This document shows, piece after piece, positions 1 to 7,402 of a DNA stretch of 26,090 bases (within the stretch, counting starts at the first letter, position 1; the number at the start of each line of letters is the position of its first letter). Source of the stretch: a virus; the IMG/VR virus record IMGVR_UViG_3300009177_000104, positions 1 to 26,090 of that record; one strand, 5' to 3'. The notes below the pieces were generated by a model, which had not been told where the DNA came from, did no database searches, and saw nothing but the letters and a program-made list of their open reading frames with translations. The position numbers and the translations under genes are program-made.

Positions 1-41
1 CCGCAGACGGTTACCGATTCATCAAAAAACCACTCAACTAA
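1..41 (+). CDS. C-terminal end of an upstream protein (partial)
   Basis: Frame 3 is open from the left edge and reads ADGYRFIKKPLN before a TAA at 39-41. That stop shares its last base with the ATG of the next gene (TAATG), in line with the tight stop-start overlaps of the following genes. Only 12 residues are visible, so no function can be given. Confidence 0.4.
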   Translation, partial: ADGYRFIKKPLN

Positions 42-271
42 TGAACGCTGACGATGACGAAAAACTGATTGTCCGGCCCCTGCCCAATCCTAACGATCCT
101 GTAGCCCAAAATATCCCCCTCAAGCTGGATATGACGCACGAGCCGGGTTTCGTCAAAATGACCTTTGACCCGCCCATCATGCGCATGCGCCTGCGCCCAT
201 CGGAAGCGCGCCAACTGGCCATTGGACTACTCAACCACGCCGAAAGCGCCGAGCACGCGAAAAACGAATGA
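41..271 (+). CDS. Small hypothetical phage protein (76 aa)
   Basis: The 76-residue protein has an acidic N-terminus, a central stretch that looks beta-rich (residues 26-52) and a C-terminal helix (RPSEARQLAIGLLNHAE). The helix resembles the end of many small phage proteins of unknown function, in which a strand ending in arginine leads into an S/T-x-x-A-x-x-L-A helix. No catalytic motif, membrane segment or Cys pair is present. It starts at the TAATG junction with the upstream gene and overlaps the next gene by ATGA, so it is probably co-translated with the glycosyltransferase-like gene. Function unknown. Confidence 0.65.
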   Translation: MNADDDEKLIVRPLPNPNDPVAQNIPLKLDMTHEPGFVKMTFDPPIMRMRLRPSEARQLAIGLLNHAESAEHAKNE

Positions 272-1683
272 TTGTCGCGATCCCCTTTTGCCCCGGCGAC
301 GTCGAGCAAGCCCATTCGCTAGTCGAGTTCATGGGCCAGTTGGGCGGGTGCCAGGAATTCAACGCGCTGCTCGTTGCGGATGCCGCGGTCGACTGGGGCA
401 AATCCGTCGACATGCTCACCATCGCCAATCGCACGTTCCGAAGCGCGTCCCTGATCTGCACCGATTTTCCCGTTGAGGGTTGGCCGGCGGGCGCCAACGC
501 GCTCTGGCTCAAAGCCGCCTCTCACGCCAAAGCCAACCAGGTGCCATTTCTATGGCTCGAGCCGGACGCGATCCCCGTCAAACGCGGCTGGCTGGTCGCC
601 ATTCACAAAATGCGTGGCACCGGCTACTTCGGCCACGTCTACGACTGCCACCAATCGGGGTTGCCAAGACAACTGCTCTCAGGCGTCGCCGTTTACCCGC
701 CCGACGCCATTGACCTGATCGGCCCCTGCATCGACGCCAACCCCAGCAAAGCTTGGGACGTGTCCAGCGCGGGCGTGGTTTTGCGCCATGCCACCCCCAC
801 TAAGTTGATTCAGCATTTTTGGGGTGAAGTCGGGTTGCCGCCCACGTTCGTGGAAGTCAAAGGGCCCAATTCGCCGCGCAACGCCATGAGCCTGGCCGAC
901 CTGGATCCAGAGACCATGCTGTTTCACCGCTGCAAGGACGGCACCCTGCAACAGATTTTGCGCCGGTCCCTCGGGATGTCGGCCCCGGGTCATTTCGTCG
1001 TTGTCCTGCCCTTCTGCAATTTGGACGTCGAACTGATGATCAAGAGCTTGGACTGGATGGAAGCCATGGGGATGCCCAAAACTCACGATTGCATGTTGTC
1101 CTTCGACCGGACAACCCTGCGCGACTCGGTCCGGCGCGTCGCGGCCCGGGCGGCCAACGTGTTTTGCTCGGTTGCGCAGACTTCCTACAGCGTTCCACAT
1201 GGAACACGATTTCCGCAAACTGCTGCCTGGCAACATGCGGCCAAAACCATGCACGCCCTTTATCGTAATTGGCTCTGGATGGAAGCCGACGCTGTTGCGT
1301 TAAAGCCCCATTGGCTTTCGGCGCTGCAAAATGTCTACGACAATTCTCATAAACCATTCGCCGGCCCCGTCGTGGAAGGTGCCGGTCACTGTAACGGCAC
1401 GGCCATCTATCCGGCCAACACCCCCGACCTGTTGCCCCGCACCATGTCGCACACCCAGAACGCCTGGGACGTTGAGGCAAAGGACGAAATGGCCGGCTGG
1501 GTGAAGGACATTGGCCACATTTTCTTTTGCGCCTGGGGCGAGGTGCATGGCCGCTTAAATCCCCTCGAGGGCGAATCGCCGTCCTTCCCGCCGGGCAGCC
1601 CGCTGCTCAACCAAATCCCAAAAACGGCCGTGGTTTTCCACCGCTGCAAAGACGGCTCACTTATCGACCGACTCAGCGCATGA
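268..1683 (+). CDS. Tandem-duplicated glycosyltransferase-like protein (two GT-A-like halves)
   Basis: The 471-residue protein contains the same roughly 225-residue domain twice (about 3-229 and 243-467). Matching landmarks are IPFCPGDVE / LPFCNLDVE at each start, LWLEPDAIP (95-103) / LWMEADAVA (336-344), GVAVYPPD (139-146) / GTAIYPAN (377-384), AWDV (162-165 / 399-402) and FHRCKDGTL (219-227) / FHRCKDGSL (457-465). The E-x-D-A element after a hydrophobic strand stands where GT-A glycosyltransferases carry the metal-binding DxD, so a nucleotide-sugar transferase role is likely but inferred. No signal peptide or membrane segment is present, so it should act in the cytoplasm. It overlaps both neighbours by ATGA. 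The two halves have clearly diverged, which suggests an old duplication and perhaps two acceptor specificities, or one catalytic and one binding half. Confidence 0.7.
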   Translation: MIVAIPFCPGDVEQAHSLVEFMGQLGGCQEFNALLVADAAVDWGKSVDMLTIANRTFRSASLICTDFPVEGWPAGANALWLKAASHAKANQVPFLWLEPDAIPVKRGWLVAIHKMRGTGYFGHVYDCHQSGLPRQLLSGVAVYPPDAIDLIGPCIDANPSKAWDVSSAGVVLRHATPTKLIQHFWGEVGLPPTFVEVKGPNSPRNAMSLADLDPETMLFHRCKDGTLQQILRRSLGMSAPGHFVVVLPFCNLDVELMIKSLDWMEAMGMPKTHDCMLSFDRTTLRDSVRRVAARAANVFCSVAQTSYSVPHGTRFPQTAAWQHAAKTMHALYRNWLWMEADAVALKPHWLSALQNVYDNSHKPFAGPVVEGAGHCNGTAIYPANTPDLLPRTMSHTQNAWDVEAKDEMAGWVKDIGHIFFCAWGEVHGRLNPLEGESPSFPPGSPLLNQIPKTAVVFHRCKDGSLIDRLSA

Positions 1684-2198
1684 AACCATGGGAAGAGAGT
1701 AAGCAGTGGTCGGACAGGTTTATGCGTCAAATAAAGCAGACGCTGGGTGAGCACCTGATTGAAATCGGCAACATTGAGCAGGACCGTAAAGAGGCTGGCG
1801 ATCTTACCGTTCTTAAATCCAATCTCATTCGGATAGGATGTCGGATCCGAAAGCATCATCACCTTAAAAAGTACCACGACCAATTTACGATTCGCCAAAG
1901 TCGCGCCAGCGGCGTGCAAACCGAGATGGACAAAATCAGGGCTGGTTGGGGCAATTGGTTCTTTTACGGCTTCGAGGATTCAACCAGCCAGAGAGTGATC
2001 CACTGGTTCATTGCTGATTTGAACGTGTTCCGAGAGCACCTTCTCGTTAATCCGCAGTTGCTCGAAAATCGCGGTGGAATTCCGGACGGGTGCGGAACAA
2101 CCTTCTTTTCATTCTACCGATCCGATTTCCCCATAACTTTATTCAAGGCTTGGGGTGACAAATACGTCCCACCACCCCCCGTCCCGTCTTTCAAATGA
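1680..2198 (+). CDS. Hypothetical protein, possible nuclease-like fold (172 aa)
   Basis: The frame is open further upstream, but ATG 1680 is chosen because it forms the usual ATGA overlap with the previous stop. The protein starts MKPWEESKQWSDRF and has a central D-L-T-V-L, then R-I-x-C-R-I-R-K-H, then Y-H-D-Q-F-T-I-R, a G-x-Q-T-E-M-D-K-I element and an aromatic WGNWFFYGFED. This alternation of acidic residues with basic strands resembles phage proteins I recall only as conserved and uncharacterised. A PDDEXK-type nuclease fold is possible but unproven. It is followed by an HNH endonuclease gene, and both are visibly AT-richer than their neighbours, so the pair may have entered together. Confidence 0.7.
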   Translation: MKPWEESKQWSDRFMRQIKQTLGEHLIEIGNIEQDRKEAGDLTVLKSNLIRIGCRIRKHHHLKKYHDQFTIRQSRASGVQTEMDKIRAGWGNWFFYGFEDSTSQRVIHWFIADLNVFREHLLVNPQLLENRGGIPDGCGTTFFSFYRSDFPITLFKAWGDKYVPPPPVPSFK

Positions 2199-2851
2199 CC
2201 ACTGAAACCGCACTTCAAAAAAAACGGCGGTTGAATTTGGAAGCGGTGAGACGCTATCGAAAGAGAACAGTGCTGTACTGGCGTAAAAATCCTGCGGTTC
2301 GTAAAGCGGCAGCGCGTAGGCATTACCTAAAACACAAGGACAGGCTGAAGCCAATTCGTAAAGCGTGGATGTTGAAGAACAAATCTAAGTGGACAGAATA
2401 TTACTCGAAATGGTGCAAAGAGAATGCCGTTCGATGCATTGGTTACTCGCGCAACTGGATGAAGAGGAATCCAGAGCGGGCACGGCAGGTTTGGCAGCGG
2501 TGGAATAAAGCTCATCCCGAAAAGCGAAAACAGGTGGGGGCAGCGTATCGAACAAGGCACCCAGAAACCGCCGTAAGGAACAACACGATCAGGCGGCTGA
2601 GAGTCGGGGACTTCGATCGTTACCAGCCATTGATCGATTCGATGATTCGAGAGGTTTCTAAACTTCCATTTGCCGTCTGCACTTATTGCCAGAAGAAGAT
2701 CGATGGAATGTTCCACATCGATCACATTGTTCCCGTCTCGAGAGGCGGTAAACATGTGCGTGAGAATTTATGTGTGGCGTGCAAACGCTGCAATTTGTCG
2801 AAGGGCCCAAAACTATTAACCGAATGGAAGGGTGGAATTTATGCAGGTTGA
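2195..2851 (+). CDS. HNH endonuclease with basic N-terminal repeat region
   Basis: The C-terminal third is an HNH nuclease. A zinc-type CTYC (162-165) leads to HIDH (174-177), which holds the catalytic His and metal ligands. It continues with VPVSRGGKHVRENL (N191), CVACKRC (193-199) and N200-LSKG. The N-terminal 130 residues are very basic and carry loose repeats of an R/W-x-Y/W plus N-P/H-P-E-K pattern. These are seen in many free-standing phage HNH enzymes and probably bind DNA. Such proteins act as homing endonucleases or, in some phages, help terminase cut concatemers. Here it sits far from the terminase inside a sugar-enzyme cassette, so mobile homing behaviour is the more likely reading. 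It overlaps the upstream gene by ATGA and the downstream gene by 11 bases. Confidence 0.9.
   Translation: MTTETALQKKRRLNLEAVRRYRKRTVLYWRKNPAVRKAAARRHYLKHKDRLKPIRKAWMLKNKSKWTEYYSKWCKENAVRCIGYSRNWMKRNPERARQVWQRWNKAHPEKRKQVGAAYRTRHPETAVRNNTIRRLRVGDFDRYQPLIDSMIREVSKLPFAVCTYCQKKIDGMFHIDHIVPVSRGGKHVRENLCVACKRCNLSKGPKLLTEWKGGIYAG
2826..2832 (+). promoter_or_regulatory. Shine-Dalgarno sequence for the 2841 gene
   Basis: GGAAGGG lies 8 bases before ATG 2841, inside the end of the HNH gene. It is one of the few convincing Shine-Dalgarno sites here. It favours ATG 2841 over the in-frame GTG at 2832, which overlaps the site itself. Confidence 0.6.
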
Positions 2852-3635
2852 TATTTTAATTGTGAGTTGCGCCCGCCATTTCCCGTGGCTGAAATATTCC
2901 CTGCGTTCCATTGTGCGCTTCGCCACCGGCTTCCGCCAGGTGAAGGTGCTGGTGCCATCGGAAGACCTCTCGGCCATGTCGCCACTGCTCACCGAGTTCT
3001 CGGGCGAGCACGGCATTCCCATCCGGGTTGTTCCTTACGAGGACTGGCCGGACAAGGGGTTTTTGCGCCACGAAGACGTGATCATGCGCTCGGACACGTT
3101 CAGCGACGCGGATTTTTTCTGTCACATCGACAGTGATTGCCTGTTTTCCGAGCCGGTCACGCCGGCGGATTATTTCGTCGACGGCAAGCCGGTGCTCATG
3201 CACGCGACGTATCACTGGCTCGTCACCACCCAGCAAGCCAACCTGGGCATGTGGCAGGTCGCCGTCGAGAAAGCCATTGGCGGACGCAGCGAGAATGAGT
3301 TCATGCGCCGGCATCCCGCGGTCCACAGCCGCCTCACCTACTTTGCCGCCCGCCAGTGCATTGAGGGGCACCACCACAAGCCGGCGAGTGATTACATTCG
3401 CGAGTGTGAGAACGCTTTCCCCCAAACCTTCTGCGAGTTCAACACGCTCGGGCAGGTCGCGTGGGACCACCTGCATGACCGCTACCACTGGCACAACTGC
3501 GAGACGCAAGGATGGATCGAGCCTCACAAAATCGTTCAGTTTTGGTCACATGCCTCGCCAGAGGAACCGCAGGAACCGGTGTTCCGCGGCAAACCCTATC
3601 GCTGCACCCCAGCGGAATTGCTGAAATTGCTGTGA
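2841..3635 (+). CDS. DUF6492-like glycosyltransferase (GT-A fold)
   Basis: The 264-residue protein starts with a strand (VDILIVSC) and a W-L-K-Y-S-L-R-S-I helix, as in GT-A enzymes. KVLVPSED follows, then FCHIDSDCLF, where D97-S-D99 is a good candidate DxD that binds metal and nucleotide sugar. A histidine-rich region around residues 175-185 (EGHHHKP) and EFNTLG precede a C-terminal WIEPHKIVQFWSH segment. The order matches DUF6492-type glycosyltransferases as I remember them. No signal or membrane segment is seen. The start is set by GGAAGGG 8 bases upstream. Donor and acceptor are unknown. Its place in the cassette suggests action on the same glycan as the other transferases. Confidence 0.75.
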   Translation: MQVDILIVSCARHFPWLKYSLRSIVRFATGFRQVKVLVPSEDLSAMSPLLTEFSGEHGIPIRVVPYEDWPDKGFLRHEDVIMRSDTFSDADFFCHIDSDCLFSEPVTPADYFVDGKPVLMHATYHWLVTTQQANLGMWQVAVEKAIGGRSENEFMRRHPAVHSRLTYFAARQCIEGHHHKPASDYIRECENAFPQTFCEFNTLGQVAWDHLHDRYHWHNCETQGWIEPHKIVQFWSHASPEEPQEPVFRGKPYRCTPAELLKLL

Positions 3636-3636
3636 T

Positions 3637-3822
3637 ATGGTCTATCAACTTTACCACGACGGCCAAGATTTCTGCGTTTGGGCAGAGCCAGAGGCTGGCG
3701 ACAAATACATAGGGATATGTGTGGGCGTCGGCAAAACACAAGAGGCGGCCGTAGCTGACGCCAAAAAAACACTCAGCGAAACAGAGAAGCAACTCGATCA
3801 ACTGGCGCTGCCGACGGATTGA
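3637..3822 (+). CDS. Small hypothetical protein, HicB-like pattern (61 aa)
   Basis: Two or three short strands (YQLYHDGQDFCVWAE, KYIGICVGVG) are followed by a helix starting T-Q-E-A-A-V-A-D-A. This strand-strand-GxT-helix layout recalls the partial RNase H fold of HicB-like antitoxins. No HicA toxin lies beside it, so a toxin-antitoxin role is not supported. The gene begins one base after the previous stop. Function unknown. Confidence 0.6.
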   Translation: MVYQLYHDGQDFCVWAEPEAGDKYIGICVGVGKTQEAAVADAKKTLSETEKQLDQLALPTD

Positions 3823-3826
3823 AACT

Positions 3827-4033
3827 GTGAGCGACACGCAGTCTTACAATCAAGCTCTCGGCCCACATAGGCCGTTGCCGGGAATTCTTGCCGCCATGTT
3901 GGACGCTGTCCCGAAACAATGCGAAGTCGAAGCTATTAGTATCAATGGGCAGACTGGTCGCATCATTATCGAGGTTTACCACGACGGTGCCAAAATGAAT
4001 TACGAATTCCAAACGCCAGAAACAAAGCCGTGA
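3827..4033 (+). CDS. Small hypothetical protein (68 aa)
   Basis: A GTG start at 3827 follows the previous stop by 4 bases, and the end overlaps the next GTG by 4 bases (GTGA). The protein has a helix (LPGILAAMLDAVP) followed by beta-rich sequence (EAISINGQTGRIIIEVYHDG). No motif points to a function. The non-ATG start makes its reality slightly less sure, but the frame fills the space exactly. Confidence 0.55.
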   Translation: MSDTQSYNQALGPHRPLPGILAAMLDAVPKQCEVEAISINGQTGRIIIEVYHDGAKMNYEFQTPETKP

Positions 4034-4326
4034 TCGAACACCGCTTCATAGACCTGTTCGGGGTCGAGCAGGTTGACTACGTCTTCAGCAAGAACGATCC
4101 CAAGGGCTACGCCCACACCCCGGGCACCGGGCCCAAGGGTGAGACGTGCAAAACCTGCGAGCATCGGGTGAAGCTGCGGGCCAACAGCAAGCGGTTTTAC
4201 AAATGCGGACTAAACCGCGACAACTGGTCCAACTCGATCACCTCTGACATTGTGCTCAAAATGCCCGCCTGCAACCTCTGGGAACCGTCCCTGTCAAAAA
4301 CACCACGAAACGGAAACTTGCGATGA
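4030..4326 (+). CDS. Small Cys-containing (zinc-ribbon-like) phage protein
   Basis: The protein starts at GTG 4030 inside the GTGA overlap. After an N-terminal segment (DLFGVEQVDYVF) comes GTGPKGETCKTCEHRV with a C-x2-C pair, then FYKCGL and MPACNLWEP, giving four cysteines that could bind one zinc. This TGPxGETCxxC ... KCGL ... C-x-x-W-E-P pattern is familiar from small uncharacterised phage proteins. It overlaps the methyltransferase gene at 4323 by ATGA. A nucleic-acid or protein-binding role is possible but not shown. Confidence 0.7.
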   Translation: MIEHRFIDLFGVEQVDYVFSKNDPKGYAHTPGTGPKGETCKTCEHRVKLRANSKRFYKCGLNRDNWSNSITSDIVLKMPACNLWEPSLSKTPRNGNLR

Positions 4327-4979
4327 CACCCTTTCAACTCTTGCTGGATAAGATCCACGAAGGCAAAAACCCCTACACCGGATTCCCTGCCGCCGAGTGG
4401 GCCGGCACCTGGTATGGGGACCACGGCGCCATGCGCGAGATTTTCGCCAAAGCCATTAACGCCACCAACCCCGCTTTCATTATCGAGGTTGGCAGCTTCG
4501 TGGGTGAGAGCGCCATTTTCATGGCCCAACTGCTCAAAAAGCAAAACCGGGATTGCGTCATTCTCTGCGTCGATACCTGGTACGCCGGATTCGACCACTG
4601 GAAGGGGGCACGGGAAAAGATCCGCATGCACTTCGGGCGCCCCGACTTCTATTACAAGTTCGTGGCCAACATCATTGCCAACAATTGCCAGGACGTGATT
4701 ATCCCCTTCGCCATGGACTCGATTGGGGCAGCCCGCGTGATCAAGTGGCTTGGATTGGTGCCAAATCTGATTTACGTCGACGCCAGCCATGAGCAGGGTG
4801 ACGTGTTCCGCGACTACGAAGCTTACTGGGATCTGCTTGGGCCCGGCGGTGGAATGTTGGTGGACGATTTGACTAACTATTTTCCCGGCGTCGTGGCTGA
4901 CTGGAACCGATTCATGGGAACTTACGCCGTTGAACCTGTTTTGGTCGAAGGCGAAAAAGCTCTGGCGATTAAAAAATGA
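4323..4979 (+). CDS. Class I SAM-dependent methyltransferase (first of a tandem pair)
   Basis: The 218-residue protein carries Rossmann-fold methyltransferase landmarks: motif I EVGSFVGESAI (55-65), an acidic end to the second strand in CVDTWY (D84), LIYVDASHE (149-157) and GGGMLVDD (175-182). The D-A-S-H and V-D-D elements are typical of the Methyltransf_24/cephalosporin-hydroxylase-like group, which often O-methylates sugars or small molecules. No membrane segment is present. The next gene, overlapping by ATGA, belongs to the same group. Together with nearby glycosyltransferases, methylation of a sugar or of a glycosylated residue is the most likely role (inference). Nothing suggests DNA methylation: no DPPY-type motif or target-recognition domain is visible. 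Confidence 0.85.
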   Translation: MTPFQLLLDKIHEGKNPYTGFPAAEWAGTWYGDHGAMREIFAKAINATNPAFIIEVGSFVGESAIFMAQLLKKQNRDCVILCVDTWYAGFDHWKGAREKIRMHFGRPDFYYKFVANIIANNCQDVIIPFAMDSIGAARVIKWLGLVPNLIYVDASHEQGDVFRDYEAYWDLLGPGGGMLVDDLTNYFPGVVADWNRFMGTYAVEPVLVEGEKALAIKK

Positions 4980-5590
4980 ACTCACTTCCCACCTATGCCG
5001 AGGGCGTGCTGCAAGCCGTCTTTTCGGACGCCAACCTGCCCAACATTCAGCAGCACGAATGGGAAATGCGGACCTTCCTGCAGTTGGTTGTCGACGAATT
5101 GAAGCCGGCGCGCACCGTCGAGCTTGGCACCTACCGCGGGTTCACCGGCGCGCTGCTCTCGCAAGTCACATCGACTCAAACCGTTTCCATCGACGTGCAG
5201 GATTACGGGACCGCCGATGCTGGCAAATTCGGTAACTGCCTGACTTACCTGCTCGACGACGCCACCACGCCGGAATGCGTGACGCATGTCATGGCGATGT
5301 TGGGTGGGCCCATTGACCTGCTCTTCATCGACGACGGCCATTACTACGAGCAGATCGTGAAGGAATTTGAACTGTGGGAACCGCTCGTGCGTCACGGCGG
5401 CTGGATCGTGTTCCACGATATCAACCCGCTGGCCAACATTGGGCCCCACGGCGTTCAGCCTGACTGCGTGCAGGTCACCCGCTTCTGGAATGAACTGAAG
5501 GGCACCAAACAGGAAATTATTGCCACCGCCGAGCACGCTGCGTTTAAGGGTGTGATCCCGCACGGTGGCTTGGGAATTTTGCGGGTATGA
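4976..5590 (+). CDS. Class I SAM-dependent methyltransferase (second of a tandem pair)
   Basis: The 204-residue protein shows VELGTYRGFTGALL (48-61) as motif I, SIDVQDYG (71-78) for the ribose-binding acid, LLFIDDGHYYE (115-125) and WIVFHDIN (143-150). This set (E-L-G-T, I-D-D-G-H-x-Y, F-H-D) is the classic Methyltransf_24 pattern found in enzymes that methylate sugars and secondary metabolites. D119, H122 and H147 are candidate metal or catalytic residues. It overlaps both neighbours by ATGA. Its likeness to the preceding methyltransferase suggests an old tandem duplication, but the two differ enough to act on different positions or substrates. Confidence 0.87.
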   Translation: MNSLPTYAEGVLQAVFSDANLPNIQQHEWEMRTFLQLVVDELKPARTVELGTYRGFTGALLSQVTSTQTVSIDVQDYGTADAGKFGNCLTYLLDDATTPECVTHVMAMLGGPIDLLFIDDGHYYEQIVKEFELWEPLVRHGGWIVFHDINPLANIGPHGVQPDCVQVTRFWNELKGTKQEIIATAEHAAFKGVIPHGGLGILRV

Positions 5591-5883
5591 TTCTAATCGG
5601 GTATCATTTCAAACTGGTGGTGACTGAGTGCATTCCTTACATGCCAAAGGAAGAGTCCGATGAAAAGTTCATTTGCGGCTGCAGTGGACGGGTGAAAGCT
5701 GTCCTGTTGTGTAACGGTTACGGAAAGCCATGGCGCAAGTGCGGTTCTTTTGACATGGACGCTTGCGATTTCGCCGTGTTCAGTCAGGCGCTTTATGATG
5801 CCGGACAGGCTGGCCGTTTCGAGATCGTGTTTGACGATCAGAAGTTCTACGATTTCATCGAGGAAAACCCGAGCATTTTATGA
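5587..5883 (+). CDS. Hypothetical Cys-containing protein (98 aa)
   Basis: The protein sits between the methyltransferase and the radical SAM gene with 4-base overlaps on both sides. It contains FICGCSG, VLLCNG, WRKCGS and MDACDF, which give enough cysteines for a metal site but not in a standard zinc-ribbon spacing. An acidic C-terminus (FDDQKFYDFIEENP) follows. No family is recognised. Its position raises the possibility that it partners or is a substrate of the radical SAM enzyme, but no repeat or leader/core pattern supports this. Confidence 0.6.
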   Translation: MILIGYHFKLVVTECIPYMPKEESDEKFICGCSGRVKAVLLCNGYGKPWRKCGSFDMDACDFAVFSQALYDAGQAGRFEIVFDDQKFYDFIEENPSIL

Positions 5884-6671
5884 TCGAAACTGACTACGGC
5901 TGTGAAATTAACGCCGTGCGCCACTGCACGAACGCCTGCGTGGCATGCAATCACGCCTCGACCAAGTTCACCGAGAAATATTTCATGGACCCGGCGGTGC
6001 TCAAGCGTGACCTCGACGTCATGAAGGGCCACCTGCGCACAAAACTGCTCTTCGTTCAGGGCGGTGAGCCGCTGCTTCACCCCAAGGTCACCGAACTTCT
6101 ATCGCTGTGCTACGACAGCGGCATTGCCAAACAGTGCGGGGTGCTCACCAACGGCAAGTTGCTCAAGCAAATGAAGGACGACTTTTGGGAAATGCTTACC
6201 ACGCGCAAAATGGAACTGCGCATGTCGTGCTATCCTGACCTCGACCCGTCCATTGTCCCGTGGGTGCAGGAAAAGGCTCAAGCGTGGGGATTCTTCGTGC
6301 GCCCGCAGGAAATCAACGGGTTCAAACCGGTGTTCCGCGCTGTGCCGGACGGTCGGACTTACCACGGTTGCCCGTGGAATCGCTGCCTGACCATTCACGA
6401 GGGGTTTTTCTACCTGTGCCCGCTCTCGACGTTCTGGCCCGAGCAGTTCATGCGGCGAGCCGAGAAGTGGAAGGACATTTCGGCGACGGTGGACGGCCTC
6501 GAGATTGCCGGAATGACCGACGAGCGGTTGAAGGTGTTCTTGGGGCGGCGTCACCCGCTGGAATCGTGCAAGATTTGTTCGGGGGCCACCGGCGACTCAA
6601 TTGCTTGGCACCAGAATAAAAACCAGGACGAGTGGGAAGCTGAGGCGGGCGTGGCTGCTGCATTGGCATGA
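5880..6671 (+). CDS. Radical SAM protein with SPASM-like C-terminal cysteines
   Basis: The protein has C16-T-N-A-C20-V-A-C23, the C-x3-C-x2-C motif that binds the radical SAM [4Fe-4S] cluster, followed by QGGEPLLHP (60-68), which is the G-G-E-P SAM-binding element, and GVLTNG (87-92). The C-terminal half holds further cysteines: C164, C169, C180 in FFYLCPLSTF, and C230/C233 in SCKIC. These fit an auxiliary SPASM/twitch-type cluster. Similar enzymes occur in capsule and phage loci beside glycosyltransferases, but their substrates are mostly unknown. Candidates are a nucleotide sugar, a glycan or a peptide. No precursor peptide gene is obvious nearby. It overlaps both neighbours by ATGA, so it should be made together with the methyltransferases and transferases. 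Confidence 0.88.
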   Translation: MIETDYGCEINAVRHCTNACVACNHASTKFTEKYFMDPAVLKRDLDVMKGHLRTKLLFVQGGEPLLHPKVTELLSLCYDSGIAKQCGVLTNGKLLKQMKDDFWEMLTTRKMELRMSCYPDLDPSIVPWVQEKAQAWGFFVRPQEINGFKPVFRAVPDGRTYHGCPWNRCLTIHEGFFYLCPLSTFWPEQFMRRAEKWKDISATVDGLEIAGMTDERLKVFLGRRHPLESCKICSGATGDSIAWHQNKNQDEWEAEAGVAAALA

Positions 6672-7402
6672 GCATGCCCATTTGGCTCTTCTGCATTTGT
6701 CGGGACGAGGCACCGCTCATGCCCTATTTCCTGCGCCATTACTCGGCGTGGTGCGATAAAATGATTTTCTTCGACGACCAGTCTACAGACGGCACCCGCG
6801 AGCTTATCCGTTCGTGCCCCAAAGCTGAACTGCGGGACTGGCCGGGCACCACGGGCTTGGATGATCAGGCGTTTCTGGACTTCGCCCACGAGGCGTGGAA
6901 AGAGGCGCGCTGCAACGCTGAGTGGGTGATCTGGGTCGACGCCGACGAATTTCTCTACCATGAGAACATGCTCGAACTGTTGGCCACCTACCTGCGCGAC
7001 GGGGTTGAGGTGCCGCAGATCCGCGGTTACACCATGTTCTCACGCGAGTTCCCCAACACCACGGGCCAGATTTACGAGCAGGTCAAAGCCGGGGTGGTCG
7101 ATGACGTGTGGAACAAGCCGGCCATATTCCGGGTGCACATTCACTGGACCATGGGTCGGCACGGGCCGGACTTCACCAAGTTCAGTCCGCGCTCGAGCCC
7201 GGGGTGTGATATCAAGCTCTTGCACTACCGTGGCCTCGGTGCCGAATACGTGCGCTGGCGGCACGCCCGCAATTGGGCCAGGGTGCCCGACCACTGCCGG
7301 CGCGCCCATCTGGGGACAAACACAGCGCCGGATTATGTCGGACACCACTCAGTTGACTGGTTTTTGGAAGTAATGAGTCGCAACCTGCCCCACGTAATAT
7401 GA
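6668..7402 (+). CDS. Glycosyltransferase family 2-type protein (paralogue A)
   Basis: The 244-residue protein has an N-terminal strand and R-D-E-A-P-L-M-P-Y-F-L-R-H-Y helix, then FFDDQSTDGT (34-43), the D-D-x-S-x-D-G-T signature of family-2-like transferases, and IWVDADEFLY (88-97), the metal-binding D-x-D-E-F. DIKLLHYRG comes near the end. This layout matches the Glyco_tranf_2_4 group. It is clearly related to the protein at 8567, with which it shares RHYS, STDGTR, LRDWP, DEFLY, the WT/WVRG-H region and KLLHYR. No membrane anchor is present, so it is probably cytoplasmic. Donor sugar and acceptor unknown. Confidence 0.85.
   Translation: MSMPIWLFCICRDEAPLMPYFLRHYSAWCDKMIFFDDQSTDGTRELIRSCPKAELRDWPGTTGLDDQAFLDFAHEAWKEARCNAEWVIWVDADEFLYHENMLELLATYLRDGVEVPQIRGYTMFSREFPNTTGQIYEQVKAGVVDDVWNKPAIFRVHIHWTMGRHGPDFTKFSPRSSPGCDIKLLHYRGLGAEYVRWRHARNWARVPDHCRRAHLGTNTAPDYVGHHSVDWFLEVMSRNLPHVI

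Noticed and set aside
3637-3822. HicAB toxin-antitoxin
   Set aside because: The small protein has a HicB-like layout, but no HicA-like gene is next to it.
4323-5590. DNA methyltransferases for anti-restriction
   Set aside because: The motifs are of the Methyltransf_24 type; no DPPY/NPPY motif or target-recognition domain is present.
5587-5883. Precursor peptide for the radical SAM enzyme
   Set aside because: No leader/core division, repeat or known precursor motif is visible; it remains only a neighbour.
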